A program made the position numbers and the translations under genes. Of a DNA stretch of 64,000 nucleotides, positions 10,640 through 24,200 are shown piece by piece. The notes under the pieces were generated by a model, which was not told where the DNA came from, did not search any database, and saw only the letters and a list, made by a program, of their open reading frames with translations. Source of the stretch: Ipomoea triloba (lineage: Eukaryota > Streptophyta > Magnoliopsida > Solanales > Convolvulaceae); assembly GCF_003576645.1 (NCBI RefSeq), contig NC_044916.1, positions 18,921,892-18,985,891 on the forward strand, in the 5' to 3' direction. Position 1 is the stretch's first letter. Each line of letters opens with the position of its first letter.

Positions 10640-13600
10640 TGTAACACCCCAATTTTCACATCTAGGATTTATTACAAAATCCCTAATAATACATTGCGGA
10701 AGCATCTAACAAGCAGAAAACTGGGTGTTACCGCCACGTTTAGGTATCTCTCCTATACCCAAACGCTAAGGCTAAACTTACAACATCAAATAACCACATC
10801 AATATTCCAACTTAATACATATGGAAATAATTCTTCCAGGGTGTCTATTCTAGGATAGAGTAGACCTCAACCTCAACTTCCATCCTATTCAGAGCTCACG
10901 CTAGACAATATCTGTTAAAAGAAAAACACATTGAAGTGTAGTTAGCATGACGGCTAAGTAAGAGAATCCATGGTCACACAAGATTCAACAAAGGGTTTTA
11001 AAACACGTCTCTTGAAACAAAATCATTTCCTTCTCAGGGTCGTTACAGAGTAACCCTTTTCTCATCTTTAAAACCTCCTTAGTTTCATATTACCAAGCGT
11101 GAGGCCTTTGGAGCATTCTCATAACTCCCTCTCTGACCACTTGGACCATCGAACTCGGGTTCAGTGGTCATCACCCGGTCTAACACTGATCTCATAATTC
11201 CTAGCTGGCCTAGCCAAGTCCATTAAAACAACATCTACCCGGACTTCTGGAGTAACTATACTTTAAGTGTGCACACCCCCATAGGAATACCTCATCCTAC
11301 GAGTTATATAATACCCGGCGAATAGACTTCGCCCTGCAGTATGAACTAGTCATACAATATAACACAACGACCACTGGGCAATGGCACTTAAAGCCACCCG
11401 TGGGTCAATCAAGGTCCTCCTCAACTTACTTTAGAAACTAAGGTTTTGAAAACATGTTCCTCCCTTCAGTTTTCTTTCTCAAATCATTTCTTTTGGGCAT
11501 ATTTCTCATTCGAGCCCAATACTTGAAATTGGCTACCTCATTAGCCCCTAAAGGATTTTCAAAATACTTTCAGTACCCGCAGGCTTTTCAAACATCATTT
11601 TCTCATCATTCTCACGTAAGGTACACACATTAAAAGTGGTGTTTTCCTCAAAAATAAGGTTTTGACAACCAAAATAGCATACGTTCTTCAACGTAAGTTT
11701 TTATAAACATTTTGGATATACTTCACGTCTCATACTTGAAATCCATCCACCTAGGTATACATTTATATATTCTACTAACTATCCATTCTCAATACTATTA
11801 TTATAATAGTACGAACCCATAGTCAACCATTTATGAATCAACCGATTCATAGCACCATTAATATCAACATCCTTAACCTTGTTCCTTATCATGAATTTCA
11901 GTCCCTATTACAATCCAATCCTCATCGGTAATCCATAATCATGGTTTCCACCATTAACTAATAATAGATAGTTATTCTTGCCCTTATCGTCCTCAACGAC
12001 TTCCACCATCATCAACACCATTAGATCATCATATTCATATCTCTAACCCTCAAATCATATTCACCATTTAATTTATTCATCCAGTCATTCAACATTAATA
12101 ACTATCATCAGTCCTTAATCACTATAATTAAAGCTTAATTACCTCCTGAACTCCACTGTTAATCCATATTTTATCTATTTCGTGCCCTCATCATCAACAG
12201 CAACCTAACATCAACAACTTTAGGCCTCTTTTTGACACATAGTTGGATCTCACGTCCGCTCCATTGGACTTACGGTGGACGCACGTCCAATCCCCGTGTC
12301 CGCACCAATATAAATTTCTAAGAGGTAAAGTCATTGCCTAACCATAATCCAAAATCATTCAACAACTATTTCCTCAATAATATCACAATATCATCACTAC
12401 TCAAAATTCCTTTAAATCATAACTTATTCACTAATAGAGAGATTTCCAACTCTCATCATCATAATCATAATAATCCTATCATTAACAATAATCAAGGCTT
12501 ACACCATTTAATCTGTCATAGCTTATATCTATAACCTTCATATCCATAATCACCAATTAATCATAGCTTATGTCTATAACCTTCATATCCATAATCACCA
12601 ATTAATCATAGCTTATGTCTATAACCTTCATATCCATAATCACCAATTAATCATAGCTTATGTCTATAACCTTCATATCCATAATCACCAATTAATCATA
12701 GCTTATGTCTATAACCTTCATATCCATAATCACCAATTAATCATAGCTTATGTCTATAACCTTCATATCCATAATCACCAATTAATCATAGCTTATATCT
12801 ATAACCTTCATATCCATAATCACCAATTAATCATAGCTTATGTCTATAACCTTCATATCCATAATCACCAATTAATCATAGCTTATGTCTATAACCTTCA
12901 TATCCATAATCACCAATTAATCATAGCTTATGTCTATAACCTTCATATCCATAATCACCAATTAATCATAGCTTATGTCTATAACCTTCATATCCATAAT
13001 CACCAATTAATCATAGCTTATGTCTATAACCTTCATATCCATAATCACCAATTAATCATAGCTTATGTCTATAACCTTCATATCCATAATCACCAATTAA
13101 TCATAGCTTATGTCTATAACCTTCATATCCATAATCACCAATTAATCATAGCTTATGTCTATAACCTTCATATCCATAATCACCAATTAATCATAGCTTA
13201 TGTCTATAACCTTCATATCCATAATCACCAATTAATCATAGCTTATGTCTATAACCTTCATATCCATAATCACCAATTAATCATAGCTTATGTCTATAAC
13301 CTTCATATCCATAATCACCAATTAATCATAGCTTATGTCTATAACCTTCATATCCATAATCACCAATTAATCATAGCTTATGTCTATAACCTTCATATCC
13401 ATGATAATCTCTTAGGATCATTACAACCCTATCATCTCCATAATTATTATGAGTACACATATATAAGTATATCCATATTTTTCAACACAAGGCTCATAAA
13501 TCCCTATTTCAACTATCAATCATCAAATCTTAAGTGACAAAACCAACTTAAGGGATTTCTTACCTTCCAAGTAGCTTTTAAAACCGTAGGAATCATTGTG

Positions 13601-14759
13601 ATCCTTTCCTCCAAATTTCCACCAAAGATCCTAAGTAATTTCCACCATAATAACAATATTTTCAAGAATTCTTAGCTTAAAACTAAGTTCTAGGAAAGGA
13701 TTCTACTCTTCTTAACCGAATAAAATCAAAATGTTACCTAGTATGGAAGAACTTGTGTACGAAAATGGCTATGGAGCTCCTTGAACACAAATATGAAGAT
13801 GAAATCTTTCTCTCTCTTTCCTCTCAATATTTCGGCCAAGATGGGAATGAATGGGAAATGGAAGATCAAAGCTCTATTTATAGCAACTTGTAAGATAGGG
13901 ATGAAGAAGCTTGGAGAGTAAGTTTATATGTTATATCTTGTAAGATAAGGAAGATGATGCTTGGAGATCAAGTCTCAATTTGGAGCTTGGAGAGTAAGTT
14001 TCTATCAAGACTTATCCTATAATCTTCCTTGCAAGACTTATTCCACAATCCATCCTAATTAATTTATTATTACCATATGGTAAATAATTGTGACACTTGT
14101 CACAATTTCCATGGTAAATCTTGAAGGATAAGTTTGCCTTGCCAGTTTGGGATTAAATCATATAAAAGTTCGATGGAATATAATTTAGGGACAATAGGGT
14201 GGCTGCCTAGGTTCTAGAAGAGACAAAATAAAATTAAAACATAGATGATATCAGTCAAATAATTGGTATCAAATTGAAGAATACATGTGCTGGCAGAAAG
14301 AAATTGGCAGAACACTGGATCCGGATTAAAAATATTATTGGAAGTATTTGGTAAGGTATTTTGATACCATTTTCTTCAAATATGTAGTTAAGCAAGTCTA
14401 GAACCTACATATAAAATTTCATAGAAATCTAAGGAGTAGAAGTATGGTTTTTGAATTTCTTTCCAAAACTAGCCCAGAGAGAAAAATTCTGGACAGCACA
14501 CTGCCAAGAGCAAAAACGTAATTTTCTGTGTTTACTCAAATATCCAAATGACCAAAACTTTTTAAGGATATCAAGTACTATAGGTTGGGGTTCTAAAATA
14601 AAAATTTCAGGTAAAACGGAGTTCGGGAAGTATGTTTACCAAATAAATCTTTCGGACTGAGCCGAGTTGAAATTTTCTGAAAAAAAAGAATAGTTAGAAA
14701 CATTTTTGGCTAAAAAACATTTTGTAACAAAAATGGTGAATAAATTTCGGGGTGTCACA
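10640..14759 (-). mobile_element. 4.1-kb solo LTR inserted in element B
   Basis: The ends are TGTAACACCCC and GGGGTGTCACA, and GCTAG is duplicated at 10635-10639 and 14760-14764. Removing the insert restores a sequence matching 2580-2600 of element A. No PBS, PPT or coding region is visible inside, so a solo LTR is the simplest reading. On the minus strand CTATAAATAGAG lies near 13880-13870 followed by a leader-like stretch, which favours minus orientation. The ends resemble the LTRs at 40107-42229 and 44399-45500. A non-coding internal element with ends of this type is an alternative. Confidence 0.78.
12516..13401. repeat. 45-bp tandem repeat, about 20 copies, inside the solo LTR
   Basis: The unit starts TCATAGCTTATGTCTATAAC and continues through CTTCATATCCATAATCACC to AATTAA. 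Copies are almost identical; a few have TATATCT in place of TATGTCT. No spacers occur between units. The array lies downstream of the putative minus-strand TATA box, so it would be transcribed as part of R-U5. Confidence 0.95.
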
Positions 14760-14764
14760 GCTAG

Positions 14765-15930
14765 TGAAAGTTTATGCGAAATTCCGGCATTGCCTCTTTA
14801 GTTGGCTTTATGGAACTTGCCTCATTACTCCTCCAAAATCTAGTCTAATTGTTTGCATGCTTAGAAATGATTTAGGCCATTTTTGTTCACCCTTAGCCTT
14901 TAAACCTACCCATATCATTATGTTTTTATCCTTTGTGTCCCCTTTGAGCATTTTCTTTGTTTAATAAGTGCTAAGCACTTAACCCCTCTTCGTGAATTTT
15001 TCTTGTTTAACCCTCATTATCAAACTCTTAGCCATTAGCCAAATATATTCCCTTCTACCCTTGAGAGAATTTAGCATTTATCTTTGATATTCTTAGAAGA
15101 GATTTTTATGGAGCTTATAGTTAGAAAGCAACATGTACTTTGAAATGTCTAAGTGTGGGGGTCTAGATCCTTTGTATATAGTCATTTACTACTTGGGTAG
15201 TTTGCGAGCATTCGAATAAAGTTTGCCTCTATATTTAAAAAAAAAAAAGAAAAAAAAAATCAAAAATCAAAATCGAAATCAAAATCCCAAAGTTCCTTCT
15301 TTGAAAAGTAGTTGCGTATCTGGAGAAATATCAAAAAAAAAAAGAAAAGAAAAGAAATGAAGAATAATAGCTCGAATAGTTTGAAGTTTGTAAATAACTT
15401 TGGAAAGTTTGTATTCGACCCCCACTTCATTAGAATGTTGCTTTGATTCTTAAAGTTACGTTTAGCTCCTTTGGTCATATTTTTCTCATCTCTTCTAGGA
15501 TTTTATAAGTTAGATATTTGTGACATTCTCTTTCTTTTGTTAATTTTTCGATACCCCTTCTTTGTTAGCCTAAACCCTTAGCCCCATTACAAGCTAATAA
15601 AAGACCTATTTGATCTTTGCATACAACTTTAGGTCTATACTAGGAGGAGTACAAAAGGCAAGCCTTTGGAATCCATTTCTAATGCCAAGTTTTGCATAAA
15701 CCTAACTGAGTATGTGTGCACACTAGATTTCTCACTATAAATAATTTTGGTGCTTGGATATTGGCCTGCGAATGGATCTTGTGTGTCAATCTAAGATGAT
15801 TCTTGAAGCATGTTGTCGTGCGACAAGTTGGTTTGTGGATGTTTGGTTGTGCGAGAGAGGTATGCGCGACTTGTGTGCTTGACTTGAATTTACCCATTTG
15901 TTTGCTTGAGGACAAGCAAAGACTTTAGTG
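14765..15930 (+). other. 3' untranslated region of element B, right of the solo LTR
   Basis: It matches 2590-3734 of element A. It contains a poly-A-rich patch at 15236-15262, another at 15333-15360, and a GTGTGGGGGTC tract at about 15153. No gene is supported. Confidence 0.65.
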
Positions 15931-17251
15931 TGGGGGAGTTTGATATAATCTCATTTGTTTGCTAGCTTCTATGCATTTTCCTTGCTTTCTCAATTAGATA
16001 TGGTTTCATCCTTGATTTGAGTGTTTTATGGTGTTTGTTAGTGTTTTGAAACCATGTTAGATCAAATGCAAAGCAAGGGAACATTTAAAGGCATGTTTGG
16101 GAGTCAAAATGGATGAAGAATGCTTACATTGAGGCCGCAACGCGTCCAGGATCAAATTAGACATGTCCAGAATTTTGAGCCAAGGTCAGGGTTCGACGCG
16201 TTGAGAATGTGCCGTAGCAATTTCTGAAAAAATACCCGAGGCTCTACGCGTCGAGCCCCATTCTCGACGCGTCGAGAATCTTGTGACAGCACAAAAATCT
16301 ACTGCGCGGAATTGCCCATTTGCCCCTGTTTTTGGCTCCCACTATATAAAGCTCATTTTCCCAAAACCCTAAAGCTAACCTGTATTTTTGGAGGCAAGAG
16401 GAGTGAGAGTAAAGGGTGTCTTCCTCTCCAAGGAGGCAAGGAGGGATCCACCACTTTTGGAAAAGATATTCACCATCAAGGAGCTACAAGAGCTTTGGAG
16501 GAACAAGAAGAGGCTAGGAAGACTACATTCGGGAGAATCTCTTCCCCTTTTCCTTTACTTTGATAGCTTTTGTAAACTCTTTAATATTTTTGCTTTAAAT
16601 TCTATACTAGCCATGAGTGGCTAAATCTTATTATGGATTTTTGGGTGATAGGTGTTTATGAATCCTATTTGCCTTGTTCTTCATGATTAATGATATGTTT
16701 ATATTTGGGTTTTATACTTATGATGCAATTGTGATTTCTATTGTGATGCTTGTGATTAAAGGCCTAAATTACTTGTATCTTGCTATAGTTGTGTCTTGAT
16801 GGGAGTTAGGGAATAGACTAGAGCACTCACTTTTGCACTTAACTTTTGCATCTTGGGATAGGGCAAACTTGTTAAGGGATTTTATCTAGGTTGCTTGTTC
16901 TTGATTAATTCTTTATTGTGGGTTTGAATTATGGGAGTAATTCCTTCCCCTTTGTGAATGCAATCATCCTCTTTTGTTAGAACCCGAATTACATATCTCA
17001 CCTTAGTATGGCATTAGGAGATTAAACACTTAAACCCGGAAATCCCATCTCTTCCTCTATTTGTTTCCATCATTTAAGCTTTCTTATTTCTCGTTTATTA
17101 CAATATATCCTATCGTTCAAACACCAATTTCGTTAGGATTAGCTTCACAAGAATATGTTAGTAACTAGTGTTCGGTACGCCCCGCTTCCCTGTGGATCGA
17201 TACCCCGGAATACTCCGGGTATTTGAATTGTTATAAAATATGCTGCAATCA
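15931..17251 (+). repeat. PPT and 3' LTR of element B
   Basis: TGGGGGAGTT at 15931-15940 abuts the LTR start TGATATAATC. The LTR ends GCTGCAATCA at 17251 and is followed by the target duplication GTTTA. It is nearly identical to 4760-6123 except for the loss of about 55 bp after its first 17 bases. Confidence 0.87.
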
Positions 17252-17615
17252 GTTTAGTATTGTTGTTTATGATGCTTGTTCTATCCCTTGTCTTGTAGGA
17301 GTTACGGGAGTAATTCCCTTCTTTAAGTGCATCTAAACGCTTGTCTAACCCAAATTTGATATTTCACCTTAGCTTGGCATTAGGAGACTAGACACCTAAA
17401 CCCGGAAATCCCTTTTCTCCTCCTATTTGTTTTCATCAACTACGTTGTCTTTATTCTCGTTTAGTATTGTTTTTGCAATCGTCCAAACACCATTTTCGTT
17501 GGATTAGCTTCATAAGAATACATTAGTAACTAGTGTTTGGTGCGCCCCGCTTCCCTGTGGATCGATACCCCGGAATACTCCGGGTATTTGTTTGTGTTAA
17601 AATATGCTGCAATCA
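17252..17615 (+). mobile_element. 3' LTR of element A, second part
   Basis: The sequence resumes LTR A after the duplicated GTTTA and ends GCTGCAATCA. It carries GATCGATACCCCGG and CTCCGGGTATTT as in LTR B but differs at many positions, so it is the older, distinct LTR. The outer target duplication of A would be AGTAG at 17616-17620; its partner is outside the window. Confidence 0.8.
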
Positions 17616-17629
17616 AGTAGCTAAATATA

Positions 17630-17698
<69 letters not shown>

Positions 17699-17720
17699 GC
17701 TACTGCCAGTAGCTAAATGC
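17616..17720. repeat. TA microsatellite in the loop of a 14-bp inverted repeat
   Basis: AGTAGCTAAATATA at 17616-17629 is the exact inverse of 17691-17704. The bases between are almost pure TA (17633-17695). AGTAGCTAAAT appears once more at 17709. The rest up to 18063 is AT-rich with poly-A patches (17800-17824) and shows no gene. Confidence 0.85.
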
Positions 17721-18063
17721 CTAAATATAAGAATTTTTTTAATATTATTTTACGGTTCCGGTACCGGTTGTTGGGCTGGAAAAGGTTTAGAAGAAAACAA
17801 AAAAAAAATCAAAAAAAAAAAAAAGTCCAAGCCAGCATAGATTACCTATAACTTGTAGGTAACCTGTAAAAATTGCTAGATGAAAAAAAATTAATGGTTT
17901 GTGTATCGAAATAGATCTTATGAAAGTTCAAGGTGCTGCATGAATAATCCAATATAGTTCATGGTGCGAAATGACACTTTAGCCCAATTAATTGAATAAT
18001 ATATGACTTGTTTGTCTACAATTATCTTAAAAAGATCAATAGCTAATATGACTTATGTAATTA

Positions 18064-19654
18064 CTAGTTTTATACGCGCATTGCACGAATGGGTTAATGC
18101 CCAATGTTTATATTTAAATAAATATTTGAAAATATATCAATACAAGATTATATAGGAGAAGTTTATAGATGGGTAATTGAATGTTGAATTTTTTTATTTA
18201 AATATCTAACTCAAAGTATATGAATCCGAATTTTTTTATTTAAATATCTAACTCAAAGTATATGAATCCAAGATAATATAGAAAATTCATTATAATTTTT
18301 ACTAAAATAAATGTTTGCAACCTTGTAAAATCGATAGTCTAAGTATTTGGTCTAAAAATGATAGTCTAAATAAATACTACTTTTAGTTTGAATTTTTCTA
18401 AGTGTTCTTAATTCTCTTTTGAGTAACATTGTCATTGTCTTCATCTTTACTATTTGTTCTCTTCCTTTTTGTTGGTAGTGTGTTATTTGCAATTCAATTA
18501 TTGTAGGTAGCATAGATGACAACGTCATGCAATGAGATTATGATATAGGAGCTATTGACTTTCCTTTAGGTGTTCTGCTTGGGGTTCATTTGGTTCAACT
18601 ATTATTGTTGAATGAGTTATTGTGGATAAAGAAATCTCTAGTTTAAGAAAAAAGATTAAATAAATTAATAAAAATTTGAAATTTTAAAATATTATGTATT
18701 CCAAAAACATTAAAAGGTAGTTTCTCGCTTCAATTTGCTGGGTAATGAGTTATTTGAGTACTTTCATTGTCAACAAATTCCTCAAGTAGTTAATATGATT
18801 GGTTTCAAACTATTCTTTTTTTATTTTTTTCATGGTATTAAAGACACACATATGTATCATTTTTTGGTGTAACTACTAATTTATTTAATTCAATAAGAGT
18901 AAAATAGAGTGATTCCGCTTCAGTTTGTTGGGTTATTTGAGTACTCTCTTTGTCAACCAATCCACAAGTAGTTAATATAATTAGCACCAAATTATTTTAA
19001 AAAAAATTTCATAGTATTAACAAAATACTTGGTAAATAAATATATAACATTATTTTGTACTATAACTTTGATATTTAATTACAGGATATTGTAAAAATAA
19101 GATAATGGACAATGTAATGAATATCAATTGATAAATTTGAATGTAAAGAATCTTTGCATGAGAGAAAATAAAGACAATATAACTAATGAAATTATTTCTC
19201 TTATTTAATTTAATTTTTTGATAATGAATAATTTTTCAAATAAAGGTATTGTAGACACATAATTCTAAATTAAAGAAATACATATGTATCATTTTTTGTT
19301 GTAGCTACTAATTTTTTTAATTTAATAAGAGTAAAATAGAGTGAGAAACTTAATTATGTCAAATTTGATTGAAATGAGGTTCGAACCTATGACCTTTCTT
19401 ATAGAAATTAATGGGTAAGTTAAAAGTTAACGGAATATTAACGGAGAAGAGAATATTTAACGGAAAACTTAACGGATAATCATAAAAATAAGGTTAAATT
19501 AGGTAATCTCTATTAATAATATTAATCTGAATTATCTTAACCATCTATTTGATTAAATAATTCATCTGAACCATCCATTTGATTAAATAATTTGACCGCC
19601 ATTTTTTCTACCCATTTTAGGCTAACTCTCTTTGGCTCTTATTAGTATAGTAGA
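18064..19654 (-). mobile_element. Non-autonomous Helitron candidate
   Basis: Read on the minus strand it starts TCTACTATACTAATAAG after an A and ends in CTAG before a T. A GC-rich potential hairpin (CGTGCAATGCGCG) lies about 9 bases before the end. These are the usual Helitron end rules: TC start, CTRR end, insertion between A and T, subterminal hairpin. No Rep/helicase coding is present. Inside are a 41-bp tandem duplication (about 18187-18269) and further internal copies around 18720-19030 and 19275-19345. The hairpin is weak, so the call is moderate. Confidence 0.55.
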
Positions 19655-20188
19655 TATTATTACTAAAATAAATATGGGAAAAATTAGAAATAATTTAATT
19701 ATAATTATTATAAAAATAAATTTAACGATCAATGTTTAGTTTAATTATCATAATAATTATTAGGCAATTATTAATAGTCAATTACACTAATATATGTGTA
19801 ATTATACTTTTATAACTTAAGTATATTCATGTTCACTGTATCGCATTTAGTTTTTTCTTCCTCCTCGATATTTGAATGAATTAATTGTAATTATTATAAA
19901 TAATCTAACAACCTATGTTTAATTAATTTTTTTAAAGTTTAAATAATTTAAAGTTTTCAAAAGGAAAGTGTAATTAACTTTTTTAAAAGTTTTGTAAAAA
20001 TACTTTTCAGGCAATTAGTAATGTCATTTTCCTTTCCAATTTGCCTAATTTCTATTTCTTTTTTCGTTAGAATCTTTTTATATTTTCAATCAATTAGTAA
20101 AATCAATTTTCTTTTCCATTTACCTTTACTATTGTTTGGACGGGAATTTCACAAAGGATTATTTTATATTTATTAATAGTAGTATAGA
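19655..20188 (-). other. AT-rich stretch ending in a second Helitron-like 5' end
   Basis: On the minus strand TCTATACTACTATTAATAA begins at 20188 after an A, again like a Helitron start. No separate CTRR end with hairpin was found close to 19655. It could be an older element whose 3' end was lost or shared. No gene is visible. Confidence 0.3.
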
Positions 20189-21137
20189 TAAGTATTTGAA
20201 TTATTATTATTGGTGTAAATAATAATTAATAAATTATTTTTCTTATAAAATTAGGCTGAATTTGTTTTCATTATTCTCACAATTATAATGGTTTAATTAT
20301 TCTCATAATTTGGTAAATAAAATTTTGTTACCAATTAAACTTTATTAATTTTTTTACCAATTAATTAATAATATTAGTTTGTGCAATATAGAACACATCC
20401 AGAACAAAATTTTAAGAAAAATTTACCATTAGCTTATTGCTATCCACTCCTCCGGAGCCTTTAACGATCCAAAATCTTTGAATTTGAACATGTGTTTGTA
20501 AATGGATGCAATTTCCCTAAGGAAGATCATGAAATTTAAAACCAAGCAAAAAGTTGAAAAAACTCAAAAAAAATGCAGCATACTAACAACATAAAAAATG
20601 CATAACAATAAATACAAAATAAAGCAATATGACCAAACATGACCATGATTTTATTCCTATTAAATAAAACAATAAACAATTGAGAAATATTAAATAAAAC
20701 AATATCTTGACCGCAGCAACAGATTTTGCAGATTTGAAAGTGGAGAGGTCTGGAATAATTGCACTGCATTATGCGTTTCTCTTTTAAAGTTCACAATATA
20801 GATTAGGGATTTATATAAGGTTGTATCTTATTACGATAGAATTGTAGTATGATAGGAATTGTAATGTAGAATTGTGATACAATAGGAATTGTAATGTAGA
20901 ATTGTACAACGAATAGGAAAATAGGAAATAATTGCGTCGTAAATATTGTAGGACTGTTTTGGGATGGAAGTTTAAAGTGAGGATTTTGTTTTTATATATA
21001 GTAGTCTTATTACGATAGGATTGTAGTATGATATGAATTGTAATGTAGAATTGTACAATGAATAGGAAAATAGGAAATAATCGCATCCTAAATATTGTAA
21101 GAGTGCTTTGGGCGGGAAGCTTAAAGTGAGGATTTTT
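20189..21137. repeat. AT-rich region with a direct repeat beside the LINE
   Basis: 20189-20810 shows nothing recognisable. From about 20820 a unit with GTAATGTAGAATTGTAC, GAATAGGAAAATAGGAAATAA and AAGTGAGGATTTT occurs twice (to about 20985, and about 21003-21137). The second copy runs straight into the LINE 3' tail. Confidence 0.6.
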
Positions 21138-21267
21138 TTCTTATTTTATTTAAAGAGGGAGGGGGAAACCCATTTACATTCGTTTATTAACATCGATTGT
21201 ACATGAACCGCCAAATCGGGCATCCTAGTCTATCCAGGTCCAATAGGTTGACAACTTCCAGCGGTGG

Positions 21268-24200
21268 TTACGACAGTAGATGATATCCTTTGGGATAGTA
21301 TCTAAGGGATTTGGCCAACTGGTCAGCTACAGTATTAATCTCCCGAGGTACTGCTATCACTGTCCACGTCTCCACTGTGTGGAGCCCCTGTTTGCATGCT
21401 TTCAATATGTTGTGGATTGGTGACCTCTCTATTGAGTTTTCTCTGAATGCATCTATCAGTTGAGTTGAATCAGCTTCAAGGATTATGTTCTTACAGCCCA
21501 AATACTTAGCTAATTGGATGCTCTTCAGTAGGCCCCATGCCTCTGCTTGTAGTGGAGGGCAATAGCCTATATTGCTTATAAATCCACCCATCCATGCACC
21601 TGTCATATTCCTGATTACCCCACCACATCCAGTTGTTTTGCGTGGGTAGACTGAGGAACCGTCAAAGTTGATCTTGACTGTCCCTTCTTTTGGCTTTTCC
21701 CAGCATTTGCTCTCCCAATTAGGCGTCGATATTGACCATTGGTGTCTTTTATCATTCGCAAAGGCAGTTTCCATTTGTTCCTTCTGTAAGCTAATCCAGC
21801 TTCTTTTGGATTGTAAGTTTCGAAACACGTTGGAGAATATCGCCTCGTTTCTCCATTTCCATATCCACCATAGGGTGATTGCGAACAGTGAATTGTTTTC
21901 TTGAGAATTATGGCCATTACCCTTAGATGCCAGGCCTTTATCAATCTAGTTATGAAATGATAGGAGCCTAGATTCCGCATGTAGTTTAGGAAGTATCATT
22001 CTCCATACTTCATCGGCTGCTCTGCACTTGCGCAAAGCGTGATCAATATCCTCTGCATGGCCTCTGCATAACCAACATTCATTTGTGGTTGCCATGCCGT
22101 TTCGTTTGTCATTAGCCTCTCGTGCCGAGCTAACCACAGGAATATCTTGATTCTACTAGGTGTCTTTAGCTTCCATATAGCGTTCCATTTGGCTGCCTCT
22201 AGAGCATCAGCCCCCACATTTGACAGATTATATGCTGACCAAACTGAAAATGTACCTGTCTCGTCGTCTCTCCAGCCCATTAGATCTTCTGACTCTGCAT
22301 CTTCGTCAATTACAAACGCCGCCAGTTCATATAGAGTATTGGTTGGAAGGAACTGTTGTAGCAAGCTCTAGTCCCATCCATAACCAGCTCTCCAGTACTT
22401 GTCAACGGTTTTGTGCATCTCTGTGATGGGAATGTCCCTCATCGACTCATTCAGGAGTGGAGTCAGACCTAACCAATTGTCCAGCCAGAACTGCGTCTGT
22501 TTATCGTTTCTGACTCGTTTAACTAACCCTTTTTGCAACATTAGAACTGATTTCAATATCCCTTTTCCATATATTTGACATGTTTGGCTTCGGGCGCCAG
22601 GTAGCACAATCAGTCTTCGCAATATTGTACTTTGATCTCAGTACCTTGATCCACAGGCCTTCATCTTCGTGAAGGAGACGCCAAACAAGCTTAGCTAGGA
22701 ACGCTTCATTCATCGATTCTAATCTGCGTATTCCTAAACCCCCTTCATCTTTGCTCTTCGAGACTGTTTCCCACTTTACCAAATGACACTTCCTTTGGTT
22801 CGGCGAGCTGCCCCATAAGAAGTTTCGGATCAGACTCTCTATCTTTTCGATAACTCCCTTGGGCAACAGCGTAGATTGCATCGTGTAGTAAGGAATGGAT
22901 GAGAGCACTGACTGGGCTAGTGTTAGTCTGTCTACCATTGAAGGAGTTCTCGACTTCCAACCCGCGAGCCTTTGCTGCATCCTTTCTATGAGTCCTAAAT
23001 AAGAGTCCTTCTTGAGGCGTCCATGGATCGATGGAACCCCTTGGTATTTGCCCATATCTTCGACTCTAGGTATTTCCGTTATGTTCCTTATACTCTGTTG
23101 GAGCTCATCTAGTGTGTTTTTGGAGAAAAATAGTGATGATTTTTGCACATTGATCGTTTGCCCCGACTGGCTACAAAAGATTCTTAAACAGTTGATCATT
23201 TCTTGTGCCTGCTCTTCTGTGGCTTCTCCAAACAATACTATATCATCTGCAAAAAATAAGTGAGACAAATTAGGACCAGTTCTGCTTAGTCTAATTCCCT
23301 TCCATCTGCCTACTTGTACAGAATTATTTATCAAATGGCTTAGTCTTTCTATGCAAAGAACAAAAATTAAGGGTGAAATAGGGTCTCCCTATCTAATTCC
23401 CTTCTTCGGGTGGAACCATTCAGATGTGTGCCCCTCCCAATTAACTGCCAGTCTTGATGAGGTTAAGCACTCCATTATATTTCTTATCCAAGTTGCATTC
23501 AGGCCTATGTCAGTTCGAGAGTCCCTTATGAAATTCCAATTTAATTTGTCATACGCCTTCTCTAAGTCCACCTTCATAATCATCCACCCAACTTTCGCTT
23601 TTCTTGTCCTCATCGAGTTTAGTACCTCTTGAAATACAATTATGTTATCCGATATCTGTCTTCCGGGCACGAAACTAGTCTGATTCGGTCCAACTAATTT
23701 CATGGACACTTCTTTCAGTCTGGTAGCCATGACCTTTGTGACTATCTTATAGGAAATGTTGCATAAGCCTATCGGTCTTAGCTGCTTAACAGTCTCGGGA
23801 CAAGGTACTTTAGGTATCAGTGTTATAACCGTGTCGTTGCAGCCTAGAGGTAGCTTCCCTTCTGCGAAGAAATCCAATGCAAATTTGATTATGCTTTCGC
23901 CAACACTGTCCCAAGCTTTGTGATAAAACCCTACTGTGAAACCGTCGGGGCCGGGAGCCTTATAGGGATCCATGTCGAACAGGGCTTGTTTAATTTCCAT
24001 AGGTTCAAATGGCCGATTCACTTTCTGCCACTCGTCCGCTTCTAGTATAGGATATCTCCCATGTAGTGTGGGCTAGTGATTTACCTCCTGGTTCTCCGCG
24101 AAAAAGGTCACAATGTGATTTAGAATGTGGTTCCTAACTTGGGGCTCGTTGGTGATCTGGTGTCTCTCTTCTATTACCATGACCTTAACTTTTGCTCTAC

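Larger units (their letters stand above)
4760..17251 (+). mobile_element. Element B: complete non-autonomous Athila/Tat-type element
   Basis: Two LTRs (4760-6123 and 15941-17251) flank the internal region, with target duplication GTTTA at 4755-4759 and 17252-17256. The PBS follows the 5' LTR and a PPT precedes the 3' LTR. The internal region has only gag-protease (6278-8872), then directly the post-pol region. Reverse transcriptase, RNase H and integrase are missing, and the 3' ORF is nearly all deleted. Comparing the LTRs by eye gives roughly 25-30 substitutions plus a deletion of about 55 bp near the start of the 3' copy, so the insertion is fairly recent. It must have used proteins of an autonomous partner or lost pol after insertion. 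A 4.1-kb solo LTR interrupts it at 10640. Confidence 0.88.

Noticed and set aside
12516..13401. Regular repeat array that could be mistaken for CRISPR
   Set aside because: Units abut with no unique spacers and the setting is a plant LTR; it is a minisatellite.
19379..19400. GGTTCGAACC, a tRNA B-box-like word
   Set aside because: No A box or cloverleaf around it; it is a short palindrome inside the Helitron candidate.
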